A DNA stretch of 11,813 bases from an uncultured Eubacteriales bacterium (lineage in GTDB: Bacteria; Bacillota; Clostridia; Lachnospirales; Anaerotignaceae): assembly GCA_902406135.1 (NCBI GenBank), contig CABPCX010000024.1, forward strand, positions 1 to 11,813. The letters run 5' to 3'. Under the pieces are notes generated by a model that was not told where the DNA came from, ran no database searches, and saw only the letters and a list, made by a program, of their open reading frames with translations. Positions 1 through 7,040 of the stretch are shown in pieces (position 1 is the stretch's first letter; each line of letters begins with the position of its first letter). The position numbers and the translations under genes were made by a program.

Positions 1-1581
1 GTTTTCGGATACATACATTACTCCTTCATTGTACCAGTCAAATATGCTCACATCCGTGAATGTCTGCGCAGAAGTTACGCTCTCTCCGCTTTCATCCTTT
101 ATCCATTTTGCGTATACAGTCATTCCGCCGTCTATTTCTATTTCGTCTGCTTTTTCCTCAAAGTCATTTCCCGTATACCAGCCGTCAAATATGTATCCTG
201 ACCTTTCAGTTACATATCCGCTCAGATCTATGACGTCTCCCTTTTCAGCGTATACGGTTTTTATTTCCGTACCGCCGTTGGTCTCAAATCTCAGGGCAGA
301 ACCTTCCGTAAGCTCATATCTTGGATTTTTATCTGCCGTAACCGTCATATTTTTCTTTACACTGCTGTCCTTGGTAAATTTCTCTCCGTCTTCGTCTACC
401 CAGTATTTAAATCCTCCACCGGAAAGCAGAGGCGCATCGGGCATTACCAATACTCCGTAGCTGTTTCCGTAGGCAACGGCATATTCCCTGCCATTTACCA
501 TAAATGTGACTTTATATACCCTTAAATCCTCATCGTCCGTAATTATAGGGAAATCATCGCCTATTCTTTGTCCCCATTCAGCCTTAATAGCCTCACTATT
601 GCCCTTCTCCATGAAGAGATATGCCACCTCTCCCGATGCAAATTCCTCAAAGGTCTTTTCTTCTGCTGTTTGTTCTTCCTCATCATTTTCTTCCGAAGTA
701 CAGCCCTTTAAATAGTAGTTATTTGCTGACTCTTCCATGTCATGGGCTCCTGAGATAGCGTTGTATCCGACTTTTCCTATGTTATAGCAGTTTACAACTC
801 CCATCCTGCTGCCCCCTGCGATGCCGCTGGCATATTCCCCGCTGATGGTTCCTGTATTGTAGCTGTTTGTTACACCAAGAATATTTCTTCCTGCGATGCC
901 GCCGACACCTCCTTCGCCGCTGATGTCTCCCGTATTATAGCACCTGTTTACAACACCGTTCAAATCAGCGCCTCTTCCTAAGATACCGCCGACACAATCG
1001 CTTCCGCTGACTGTTCCTTCGTTATGGCAGTCTTTTGCGCTATATGCAGTACCTGCAATGCCGCCGACATTATTGCCGCCGCTGACACTTCCTGTGTTAT
1101 AGCAGTCTTCTATAGTGCCGCCACTATATCCCACGATACCGCCGACATTATTGCCGCCGCTTATCCAGCTGTCTTCTATTCCAAGGTCTTTTACTGTGCC
1201 GTTGGAGTCTATATAGCCAAAGAAACCTTGATAATCTTCGCTAGTGTTTATATATATTCCGCTGATGGTGTGGCCGTTTCCGTCAAAGGTACCATTGTAG
1301 GGAATATTATCATCGGTGCCTTTATTGTATCCGATGGGCGTCCACTGGTTGTTTTCGTCACAATTAAGTACGATGTTGGCTGTGAGTTCGGCGCAGGCGC
1401 CGGTTTCACCGTCGTTTACTCTATCCCTGAATGCCTTTAAATCTTCGGCATCCTCGATAATGTAGGTGTTATCTGATGAGCCGTCAGCGTCGCCAAAATT
1501 CCCATCCTTGGCATACACCGCCGCAGGCAGAAGCACCATTATCAGTGCGCATAAAAACGCCGCAAAAAATCCTTTCTTCAT
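1..1581 (-). CDS. Secreted surface protein with GLUG repeats, InlB-B/Flg_new-like modules and a C-terminal SLH module (3' end outside window)
   Basis: The frame is open for 527 codons from the ATG at 1581 to base 1 with no stop, so the C-terminus is missing. Residues 1-24 are a signal peptide (KK, hydrophobic core, VYA cleavage site). Residues ~146-274 carry four to five ~26-residue GLUG-type repeats (VGGIVG / VGGIAG / VGGILG, each followed by a C/S-YN-x-G turn and a V/I-S-G strand). An acidic linker follows at ~283-303. Residues ~356-415 look like a degenerate, and ~428-493 a good, InlB B-repeat/Flg_new module (FETNGGTEI ... GYIFDGWYT ... MTVYAKW). Residues 507-527 (FTDVSIFDWYNEGVMYVSEN) match the start of an SLH module, which would bind secondary cell-wall polymer. 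An adhesin or cell-wall role is inferred from this architecture; the ligand is unknown. The start is set by AGGAGGT at 1588-1594, six bases upstream, and by the signal peptide. The gene has its own promoter and leader. Confidence 0.88.
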   Translation of the reverse strand, partial: MKKGFFAAFLCALIMVLLPAAVYAKDGNFGDADGSSDNTYIIEDAEDLKAFRDRVNDGETGACAELTANIVLNCDENNQWTPIGYNKGTDDNIPYNGTFDGNGHTISGIYINTSEDYQGFFGYIDSNGTVKDLGIEDSWISGGNNVGGIVGYSGGTIEDCYNTGSVSGGNNVGGIAGTAYSAKDCHNEGTVSGSDCVGGILGRGADLNGVVNRCYNTGDISGEGGVGGIAGRNILGVTNSYNTGTISGEYASGIAGGSRMGVVNCYNIGKVGYNAISGAHDMEESANNYYLKGCTSEENDEEEQTAEEKTFEEFASGEVAYLFMEKGNSEAIKAEWGQRIGDDFPIITDDEDLRVYKVTFMVNGREYAVAYGNSYGVLVMPDAPLLSGGGFKYWVDEDGEKFTKDSSVKKNMTVTADKNPRYELTEGSALRFETNGGTEIKTVYAEKGDVIDLSGYVTERSGYIFDGWYTGNDFEEKADEIEIDGGMTVYAKWIKDESGESVTSAQTFTDVSIFDWYNEGVMYVSEN

Positions 1582-1603
1582 TTTGTTACCTCCTTCTCCG
1601 CAT

Positions 1604-1648
1604 AAAAAAACAGGCGGATACTGCCCCTTCAGGCAAAAAACGTCTGTT
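1604..1648 (-). terminator. Terminator-like hairpin inside the leader (candidate attenuator)
   Basis: In the minus-strand RNA the outer stem AACAGACG (1648-1641) pairs with CGCCUGUU (1616-1609), with one A-C mismatch. Inside it lies a 4x4 internal loop, then UUGCC (1636-1632) with GGCAG (1625-1621) closed by the loop UGAAGG. Seven U follow at 1610-1604. This is the layout of an intrinsic terminator, yet it ends only ~22 nt before the start codon of the gene it precedes, which suggests attenuation rather than end-of-gene termination. Confidence 0.55.
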
Positions 1649-1676
1649 CTAATATTTCCGCATTTGTTTTTACAGC

Positions 1677-1712
1677 AAAATAAGACAGAGTATGTCTGTC
1701 AATGTTTATCTT
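1677..1712 (-). other. Bulged stem-loop in the leader
   Basis: In the minus-strand RNA, AAGAUAA (1712-1706) pairs with UUAUUUU (1683-1677, one G-U), and GACAG (1700-1696) pairs with CUGUC (1688-1684) around a 7-nt loop. The two stems stack across an asymmetric 5-nt bulge, ACAUU (1705-1701). Twelve pairs with a large one-sided bulge are more than expected from random A/T-rich sequence. It may be the sensing part of the leader, or just a spacer. Confidence 0.35.
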
Positions 1713-1770
1713 ATTTAAACTGCGTATTTCAATCATAGCAAATCCGGCCCCTTTATTACCATTTGAATAA

Positions 1771-1799
1771 ATTATAACAAAGGAAAACCTATTCCGCAA
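1771..1799 (-). promoter_or_regulatory. SigA-type promoter for the GLUG/SLH gene
   Basis: Minus strand: -35 TTGCGG (1799-1794), 17-bp spacer, consensus -10 TATAAT (1776-1771). Predicted start is at ~1764. It lies just downstream of the terminator of the preceding surface-protein gene, so the two genes are separate transcription units. Confidence 0.65.
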
Positions 1800-1822
1800 C
1801 AACAGGGCTCTTTATTTAATCT

Positions 1823-1853
1823 AAAAAGACCGGCACACAAAAGTGTACCGGCC
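1823..1853 (-). terminator. Intrinsic terminator of the SLH repeat-protein gene
   Basis: An 11-bp stem (1853-1843 with 1838-1828) has a UUUU loop, followed by a run of U at 1827-1823 in minus-strand RNA. In that RNA the two imperfect positions become G-U and U-G wobbles, whereas in plus-strand RNA they are A-C and C-A mismatches. The hairpin is therefore built for minus-strand transcription and ends the gene whose stop codon is at 1870-1872. Confidence 0.85.
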
Positions 1854-1869
1854 TTTTTTAATATATTGT

Positions 1870-4494
1870 TTATTTTTCTTTAGCAACAATCTTTGTTACG
1901 TTTCCGCTGGAGTTTCTTGAAAGTTCAACAGTATATGACCTTCCGGGATAATGTCCGATAAGCCAGTCAAGGTCTTTTTCATCACCGTCAACGACAACTG
2001 TTACGCTGCCTGCGAGGTAATATGAATTTCCTGTATAAACTCCGCTTGATAATTCTTCTCCGACTTTTATTTTATCTTCGTCAAGTGAAAGGAGATTTCC
2101 TTTAACGCTGCTCTTTGTTCCTTCAGCTTTGATTTTTGTAACATCGCCGCTGCTGTTTAATGTAAGAGTTGCTTCAAATTTTTCATCATCATCAAGTTTA
2201 TCTTCAAGTTTTGATACGCTTGAGGACTTGCCGTCGATATAAACAGATACGCTGCTTGCAAGGTCATAGCTCTTTGTATCGCCGTTTGAAAGTTTTATCT
2301 TTATTCTTGATTTTGAAAGGTAAGTAATTTCTCCAGTCTTAGAGTCTGATGATTCTTCGCCTGTTTCAATCTTTACTTTAGTAGCTCTGTCAGCGCCGTT
2401 AACTGTTACGTATGCTTTAACTGAGCTCTTGGAGCCGTCGCCGTATTTGTCGATTACAGTCCTGAGACTTGCGAACTTGCCGTCAATTGTAAAGTCGCAG
2501 CCTGATGAAGCAAAGTAATATGATTTATAGCCGTCTGAAGTCTTAATTCTAATTCTGTCTTCATCAACGCTGTAAATCTGTCCGCCCTTACTGCTGCTTG
2601 TTTCCTTAAGGGAAGCAGATATCTTTGTTACTTCATCTTTGCTGTTGAGTGTAAGTTTTACGTCGTACTGCTTATCATCATGAAATCTGTCTTTAAGTCT
2701 TGAAACGCTTGAAGATGAACCGTCGATAGTTACTGTGCAGTCCTTAGCGATATCATAGCTTCTTGTTCCGCCTGAAGAAGTTTTGATTTTAATAGTGCTG
2801 CTTGAGAGGCTGTAAAGTGAGCCGCTTGTGCTTGAAGTTGATGAGCTTCCTGTCTTGGCATCAATCTTTGTTACCTCATCTTTGCTGTTGAGTGTAAGTG
2901 TAACTGTAAATTTCTCGTCATCTTTGTATTTATCTCTGAGCTTATCAAAATCAGATGTCTTTCCATCGATTTTAACGCTTATATCGTCAGTATCATCAAT
3001 AAGGTAATATGATTTTTCTTTTCCGCTGCTCTTGATAGTTATCTTAGATGTAGAAAGATAAGTCATATCGCCGCTGAGGCTTCCCTTAGATGTTTCAGCC
3101 ACAATCTTTGTAACTTCCTTATCCTTATCGATAGTAAGAGTTACTGTATATTTTTCGCCGTCATCATATTTATCCTTAAGTTTATCATAGCTTGATGATG
3201 AACCGTCGATAGTTACTTTGATATCATCTGTATCATCAAGAAGATAATATGAATAATCTTTGCTTCCGCTCTTAATAGTTATCTTTGAAGAAGAAAGATA
3301 TGACATTTCACCCTTAAGGCTGCTGTCTGCAGTTGTAGCTGTAATTTTTGTAACGTATCCGTTTTTATCTGCTGTGATTGACGCTTCGATAGATGCACCG
3401 TCATCAACAAGGTCTATAAGGTCGTCAACGTCCTTTGAAGATCTTCCGTCAAGGGTAAGGGGAACCTTATTATAGTCCTTGTCAAATTTATAAGATGCTG
3501 TTCTGCTTCCGGACTGAATAGTAATTCTTGACTTGGAGATACTTGAAATAGTACCCTTTGTAAGCGCTGATGTTGAACCTGATGAGTATGCTGTAATGAA
3601 TGTAGCCTTACCGCTGTTTACAACAACTACAACATTATCACCCTCATTGATATCGGAAAGTTTTGCGCTGTCACCGTTATACATAACTGTAACAGATGAG
3701 CTTACATCTACCTTCTTTTCTGTTGAGCCTGTATTTACGGTAATTGAGCTGCTGCTAATATCTGTAACAGTACCGATTACCTGCTCGTTTACAGTGGGAT
3801 TTGAAGGTTTTGAAGAGCTGCCGCCCTTAAGCTCGTTATAAGTCTTTGTGGCAAGTACTGCCATTTCAGCTCTGTTTATGTTCTTTTTGGGGTTGAAGTT
3901 ATTGTTTTCGTCGCCCACCATAAGGTTAAGTCTGTTAAGGAGCTCAAGATAAGGAATTGAAGAAGCTGATATCTGGCTCTTATCATTATAGTTAACAGTA
4001 GCTGAAGGATTTGCCTGATATATTTTTGAAAGTGCCTTTCCGAATATAACGCCTACATCTTCACGTCTTGCGTTATTCTGTGTTGAAGCATTAGCCATAA
4101 AAATCTTCAGGTCGCTTGAAGAAAGAATACCGTTTTCAAGGGCATAAGCTGTGCTTTCATAAGCCCATGTAGGGATATTGTTAGCCTGCATGGTGCTTGT
4201 CCATTTTGAAATTGTAGCTGCTGATGTTTTATTAGCGCTGTTATATGAGCACATAATGCTGTACATAAACTGCACTGCCTCATTATAAGTTACATTATTT
4301 CTTGCTTTGCAAAGCTGTTTGCCGTTTTCCGTATATCCTGACATAAGTCCGAGGGAGGCTGCCTCGTCAATATACTGAGCGGCACCGGGCCAGGGAACAT
4401 CATTGATATCCGCAAATCTTGATGCGAATACAGTATTTATATTTCCCGCCATACACATAGCCGCTGTGGCAAGGGCTATAAATCTCTTTTTCAT
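1870..4494 (-). CDS. S-layer-type secreted protein: three SLH modules plus eight ~80-residue repeats
   Basis: 874 residues. Residues 1-24 or 25 are a signal peptide (MKKRF, hydrophobic core, VFA site). Three SLH-type modules follow at ~27-81 (FADINDVPWPGAAQYI), ~95-155 (divergent, IPTWAYESTAYALENGI) and ~168-222 (PYLELLNRLNLMVG, then NINRAEMAVLATK); these anchor proteins to cell-wall polysaccharide. A short Ser/Pro linker (~223-236) leads to eight tandem repeats from ~239 to the end. Most repeats share a first strand (S-KITIKS), an SYY/SYD strand, an IDG turn, a K-D-KYDD helix or loop and a final strand ending VTKI-A. The chain is rich in Ser, Lys and Asp with few aromatics, as in many S-layer and cell-wall proteins. 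The start is supported by AGGAGG at 4502-4507, seven bases upstream. A structural or surface-coat role is inferred; no enzyme motif was seen. The first repeat resembles the DUF5666-like folds seen in other Clostridia surface proteins, but I cannot confirm that. Confidence 0.9.
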   Translation of the reverse strand: MKKRFIALATAAMCMAGNINTVFASRFADINDVPWPGAAQYIDEAASLGLMSGYTENGKQLCKARNNVTYNEAVQFMYSIMCSYNSANKTSAATISKWTSTMQANNIPTWAYESTAYALENGILSSSDLKIFMANASTQNNARREDVGVIFGKALSKIYQANPSATVNYNDKSQISASSIPYLELLNRLNLMVGDENNNFNPKKNINRAEMAVLATKTYNELKGGSSSKPSNPTVNEQVIGTVTDISSSSITVNTGSTEKKVDVSSSVTVMYNGDSAKLSDINEGDNVVVVVNSGKATFITAYSSGSTSALTKGTISSISKSRITIQSGSRTASYKFDKDYNKVPLTLDGRSSKDVDDLIDLVDDGASIEASITADKNGYVTKITATTADSSLKGEMSYLSSSKITIKSGSKDYSYYLLDDTDDIKVTIDGSSSSYDKLKDKYDDGEKYTVTLTIDKDKEVTKIVAETSKGSLSGDMTYLSTSKITIKSSGKEKSYYLIDDTDDISVKIDGKTSDFDKLRDKYKDDEKFTVTLTLNSKDEVTKIDAKTGSSSTSSTSGSLYSLSSSTIKIKTSSGGTRSYDIAKDCTVTIDGSSSSVSRLKDRFHDDKQYDVKLTLNSKDEVTKISASLKETSSSKGGQIYSVDEDRIRIKTSDGYKSYYFASSGCDFTIDGKFASLRTVIDKYGDGSKSSVKAYVTVNGADRATKVKIETGEESSDSKTGEITYLSKSRIKIKLSNGDTKSYDLASSVSVYIDGKSSSVSKLEDKLDDDEKFEATLTLNSSGDVTKIKAEGTKSSVKGNLLSLDEDKIKVGEELSSGVYTGNSYYLAGSVTVVVDGDEKDLDWLIGHYPGRSYTVELSRNSSGNVTKIVAKEK
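1873..3780 (-). repeat. Eight tandem ~240-bp coding repeats in the SLH protein
   Basis: Repeat units begin at about residues 239, 313, 394, 474, 557, 636, 719 and 798, a period of 74-83 residues. Units 394-473 and 474-556 are the most alike (both have the SYYL-DDTDDI block). DNA identity is still visible: the block GCTGTTGAGTGTAAGT starts at 2641 and again at 2884, 243 bp apart. GTATCATCAA starts near 2989 and 3229, 240 bp apart. First and last units are the most divergent, which fits internal duplication of middle units. Confidence 0.85.
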
Positions 4495-4547
4495 AAAATT
4501 TCCTCCTAAATAAAAAGTTTTTAAAAATTATGTCAATCACTAAGTCC

Positions 4548-4577
4548 ATTATATATTGTCCGGGCACTAAAAAGCAA
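4548..4577 (-). promoter_or_regulatory. Promoter for the SLH repeat-protein gene
   Basis: Minus strand: -35 TTGCTT (4577-4572), 18-bp spacer, perfect -10 TATAAT (4553-4548), giving a ~47-nt leader before the ATG at 4494. A second TTGACA at ~4535-4530 has no usable -10 that avoids the ribosome site. Confidence 0.55.
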
Positions 4578-4717
4578 CAAATGGGCATTGTTCTTAATAT
4601 TATTGTAAGTTTTAACATTCCTGATAAAATACGGTGCCCGTTACACTTTTCATGATTTTACCACACAAATCCCATAATTAATAATGAAAAAATATTCCAA
4701 AAACCGACTGTTAGTTT

Positions 4718-4801
4718 AACATCCGTGGCATTTGGGGCGGCAGAAAAAGCGCGGATGTTTCAAACGGCTTTCGGGCGCAGAATATAAGTCATTTCTGCGC
4801 C
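4718..4801. other. Two unexplained hairpins in the surface-protein/ktrB intergenic region
   Basis: Hairpin A: AACATCCG (4718-4725) pairs with CGGATGTT (4752-4759), 8 bp around a 26-nt G-rich interior. Hairpin B: GGCGCAGAA (4774-4782) pairs with TTCTGCGCC (4793-4801), a perfect 9-bp stem with a 10-nt loop. Neither is followed by a clear T-run on either strand, so they are not ordinary terminators. Both lie upstream of the predicted promoters of both flanking genes, so neither would be in those mRNAs unless a more distal promoter exists. They could be a small RNA, operators or a relic. Confidence 0.45.
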
Positions 4802-4867
4802 TAAAAATCTTCATTATTACAACTTAGTTTACATATAAAAGACTTTTAAAAAAAACAAAAAGTTTTC

Positions 4868-4895
4868 TTGCTTTTTTTATTATATAGTATATAAT
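4868..4895 (+). promoter_or_regulatory. Promoter for ktrB-ktrA
   Basis: -35 TTGCTT (4868-4873), 16-bp A/T spacer, -10 TATAAT (4890-4895). The start would fall at ~4902, giving a ~34-nt leader. The sequence is so A/T-rich that a shift of a few bases cannot be excluded. Confidence 0.5.
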
Positions 4896-4935
4896 ATAGG
4901 CGAATGGAAAATTAAATATATCGAGGATTTCAGAG

Positions 4936-6279
4936 ATGACAAAAAAACTTAAAAAATTTTCTCAGGCACAGACCATTGCCCTGGGCTTTTTTATTGTAAT
5001 TCTAACCGGAACCCTGCTGCTTATGCTGCCCTTTGCCTCACGAGACGGACAGAGCATTGGGTTCATACCTGCCTTGTTCACAGCATCCAGTGCGACCTGT
5101 GTTACGGGCCTTGTAGTGGTTGATACCTACACCCATTGGACACTCTTTGGCCAGCTTGTAATAATAACGCTTATACAGATTGGCGGTCTTGGTTTTGTCA
5201 CCATCGGCGTGCTTTTCGCCATGGCCCTCAACCGAAATATCGACCTTAAGCAGAGAACACTTATAAGAGAAAGTGTCAACTCCATTCAGCTTGGCGGAGT
5301 AGTCAAACTTGTTCGTAAAATATTTATGGGAACAATAATGTTTGAGCTTGCAGGTGCTGTAATACTCTCAATCTTTTTTGTTCCAAGATTAGGTCTTCTC
5401 AGAGGTATTTACTACGGGGTGTTCCATTCCATCTCCGCTTTCTGTAATGCCGGTTTTGACCTTATGGGTTATAAAGCTCTTTACAGTTCATTTACAGCCG
5501 AATATGACAGCATAATAATCAACGTGACTATTATGTCTCTTATTGTAATCGGTGGTATAGGCTTTATTGTATGGGACGACATTTCAAAGCATGGCCTTCA
5601 TTTCAAGAAGTATATGCTCCATACAAAAATAGTTCTTTCCACAACTGCTTTTCTTATTTTCGGCGGTGCGTTTCTTTTCTACATATTCGAAAGAAACAAC
5701 CTTATGGCCGATATGAGTGTCAAAGGAAAGATACTTTCCTCACTTTTCAGTTCGGTTACCGCAAGAACGGCAGGATTTAATACCATAGATACCGCTTCGC
5801 TTACATCAAGCAGCAAACTCCTCACGATTATACTTATGTTCATCGGAGGAAGCCCCGGTTCTACAGCCGGCGGTGTTAAAACAACAACGGTATCTACAAT
5901 TATCTTCTACGTCTGGAGCAATCTCCGCAGCGGAAACGACTGCAACATATTTAAAAGACGCATCAATGATGCCACTGTTAAAAAAGCTGGCGTTATTATA
6001 TGTATAAATCTTATGCTTGGACTTGCCGGAACCCTTGCCATCTGCCACCTTCAGAACAACGCACTCATAAGCGACGTTCTTTTTGAAGTTTACTCGGCAA
6101 TAGGCACCGTAGGTATGTCAACTGGCATAACCCGAGAACTTACTGATGCATCAAGAATAATTATTTCTCTTCTTATGTACTGCGGAAGGGTCGGAAGTAT
6201 GACATTTGCCCTTGCCTTTACAGAGAGAAAATCGGCGGCTCACATATCGCTGCCTGAAGAAAAAATAACAGTTGGTTAA
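4936..6279 (+). CDS. ktrB: Potassium uptake channel subunit, TrkH/KtrB family
   Basis: 447 residues, the usual KtrB length. It forms the membrane pore for K+ (often Na+-stimulated) uptake and works with the cytosolic RCK protein encoded next. The four MPM pore repeats each show their selectivity-filter segment: TCVTGLVV (54-61), FCNAGF (169-174), TARTAGFN (275-282) and GTVGMSTG (390-397). The gating-loop region of the third repeat, GGSPGSTAGGVKT (304-316), is intact. Hydrophobic helices fill the rest. The start is the ATG at 4936, after GAGGA at 4923-4927. ktrA begins 16 bases past the stop, so the two are co-transcribed. The alternative name trkH/ntpJ fits the family, but the length and the partner encoding a single RCK domain favour KtrB. 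Confidence 0.93.
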   Translation: MTKKLKKFSQAQTIALGFFIVILTGTLLLMLPFASRDGQSIGFIPALFTASSATCVTGLVVVDTYTHWTLFGQLVIITLIQIGGLGFVTIGVLFAMALNRNIDLKQRTLIRESVNSIQLGGVVKLVRKIFMGTIMFELAGAVILSIFFVPRLGLLRGIYYGVFHSISAFCNAGFDLMGYKALYSSFTAEYDSIIINVTIMSLIVIGGIGFIVWDDISKHGLHFKKYMLHTKIVLSTTAFLIFGGAFLFYIFERNNLMADMSVKGKILSSLFSSVTARTAGFNTIDTASLTSSSKLLTIILMFIGGSPGSTAGGVKTTTVSTIIFYVWSNLRSGNDCNIFKRRINDATVKKAGVIICINLMLGLAGTLAICHLQNNALISDVLFEVYSAIGTVGMSTGITRELTDASRIIISLLMYCGRVGSMTFALAFTERKSAAHISLPEEKITVG

Positions 6280-6295
6280 AATTAACGGAGGAATT

Positions 6296-6949
6296 ATGAA
6301 GTCTGTATTATTAATCGGAATGGGCCGTTTTGGCCATCATTTATGCAAGAATCTAGTTGATTTAGGCAATGAAGTAATGATAATCGATAATGATGAGAAA
6401 TCAGTTGAGGATCTTGCTCCAATAGTTACAAGCGTACTTATAGGAGACTGCACAAATCCCGAAATACTTAAAAGTATCGGTGTAAGAAACTATGATATAT
6501 GTTTCGTATGCATCGGTTCAAACTTCCAGAGCAGTCTTGAGATAACAAGTCTTTTAAAAGACCTGGGCGCAAAATATGTTGTAAGCAAGGCAAGCCGTGA
6601 TATCCACGCTAAATTCCTTCTCAGAAACGGCGCTGACGAAGTCATCTATCCCGATAAGGATATAGCTGAAAAAACAGCAAAGAGATTTTCAGCAAACAAT
6701 GTTTTTGACTATATTGAACTCACTCATGATTATTCGGTATACGAAATACCTCCCCTTGCAAAATGGGCAGGCAAAACTATTCTTGACTCAAACATCAGAC
6801 GTAAACACAATATCAGCATCCTCGGCGTAAAGCATCCTGACGGAAGAGTAACAATGCTTCCCACAGCCGACTATATGATAGATGCAAACGATCATCTTAT
6901 GATTCTCGGAAGCTCCGAAAACATTGAAAAATTATTAAAATTACTGTAA
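6296..6949 (+). CDS. ktrA: Ktr/Trk potassium uptake regulatory subunit (RCK domain)
   Basis: 217 residues from the ATG at 6296. Cytosolic ring protein that gates KtrB in response to nucleotides; in relatives the N-domain binds ATP/ADP or NAD(H) and the C-domain can bind c-di-AMP (family knowledge, not shown here). The Rossmann RCK_N domain (1 to ~125) has GMGRFG at 8-13, the acidic IIDND end of strand 2 (29-33) and GDCTN at 50-54. RCK_C/TrkA_C spans ~140-217. An upstream TTG at 6272 is in frame but overlaps the ktrB stop and has no ribosome site; GGAGGA at 6287-6292 favours the ATG at 6296. No convincing terminator follows. Confidence 0.92.
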   Translation: MKSVLLIGMGRFGHHLCKNLVDLGNEVMIIDNDEKSVEDLAPIVTSVLIGDCTNPEILKSIGVRNYDICFVCIGSNFQSSLEITSLLKDLGAKYVVSKASRDIHAKFLLRNGADEVIYPDKDIAEKTAKRFSANNVFDYIELTHDYSVYEIPPLAKWAGKTILDSNIRRKHNISILGVKHPDGRVTMLPTADYMIDANDHLMILGSSENIEKLLKLL

Positions 6950-6974
6950 AATCGCAGTTTTTAATAAATGTCTG

Positions 6975-7003
6975 TTGCTCTTAGTGATATTTTATGCTAG
7001 AAT
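6975..7003 (+). promoter_or_regulatory. Promoter for secG
   Basis: -35 TTGCTC (6975-6980), 17-bp spacer, -10 TAGAAT (6998-7003). The predicted start at ~7010 gives a ~30-nt leader and leaves the upstream GTG at 7011 too close to the mRNA 5' end to be used. Confidence 0.6.
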
Positions 7004-7040
7004 ATCGTAAGTGACGCAAATTAACAGGGAGGTTTTGGAA

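Larger units (their letters stand above)
1582..1765 (-). promoter_or_regulatory. Structured 5' leader of the GLUG/SLH gene
   Basis: About 180 nt separate the predicted transcription start (~1764) from the ATG at 1581. In RNA order the leader shows: a CAAAU/AUUUG stem closing the 5' end (1765-1761 with 1743-1739); a bulged stem-loop (1712-1677); a terminator-like hairpin with U-tract (1648-1604); and the Shine-Dalgarno site (1594-1588). The element UCCGC (1618-1614) can pair with GCGGA on either side of it (1661-1657, or 1601-1597 next to the ribosome site), so alternative folds are possible. I compared it by memory with common riboswitch classes (c-di-GMP-I and -II, purine, THF, ZTP, fluoride, preQ1) and recognised none. 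A regulatory role is an inference. Confidence 0.5.
4495..4935. other. Divergent intergenic region (441 bp)
   Basis: No gene is supported here. The left third holds the ribosome site and promoter of the minus-strand surface-protein gene. The right end holds the plus-strand promoter and ribosome site of ktrB. Between them lie two hairpin-forming inverted repeats (4718-4801) inside a locally G/C-richer island flanked by A/T-rich DNA. A minus-strand reading frame at 4400-4618 would run into the SLH gene out of frame and is not credible. Confidence 0.7.

Noticed and set aside
29..1440. Plus-strand reading frames at 29-460, 506-715 and 1024-1440
   Set aside because: They are antisense to a continuous 527-codon minus-strand gene with signal peptide and recognisable repeats, and they lack ribosome sites.
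4400..4618. Minus-strand 72-codon frame overlapping the start of the SLH gene
   Set aside because: It runs through the SLH gene's promoter and ribosome site in another frame, with no ribosome site or family resemblance of its own.
4561..4640. 7-bp inverted repeat CGGGCAC (4561-4567) / GTGCCCG (4634-4640)
   Set aside because: The arms are 66 bases apart with no supporting inner pairing; a match this short can occur by chance.
4718..4801. c-di-AMP (ydaO/yuaA) riboswitch for the ktr genes
   Set aside because: The location is suggestive, but the conserved core blocks of that class are not present as far as I can judge by eye, and the predicted ktrB promoter lies downstream of the structure.
6272..6295. 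In-frame TTG start for ktrA, eight codons upstream
   Set aside because: It overlaps the ktrB stop and has no ribosome site, while GGAGGA sits immediately before the ATG at 6296, where the Rossmann strand begins.
6938..6970. Possible terminator after ktrA (ACTG/CAGT followed by TTTTT)
   Set aside because: The stem is only four base pairs, A/T-rich and not extendable, so I did not call it.
7011..7040. In-frame GTG start for secG
   Set aside because: It coincides with the predicted transcription start and would add ten charged or polar residues before the first membrane helix; AGGGAGG precedes the ATG at 7041.
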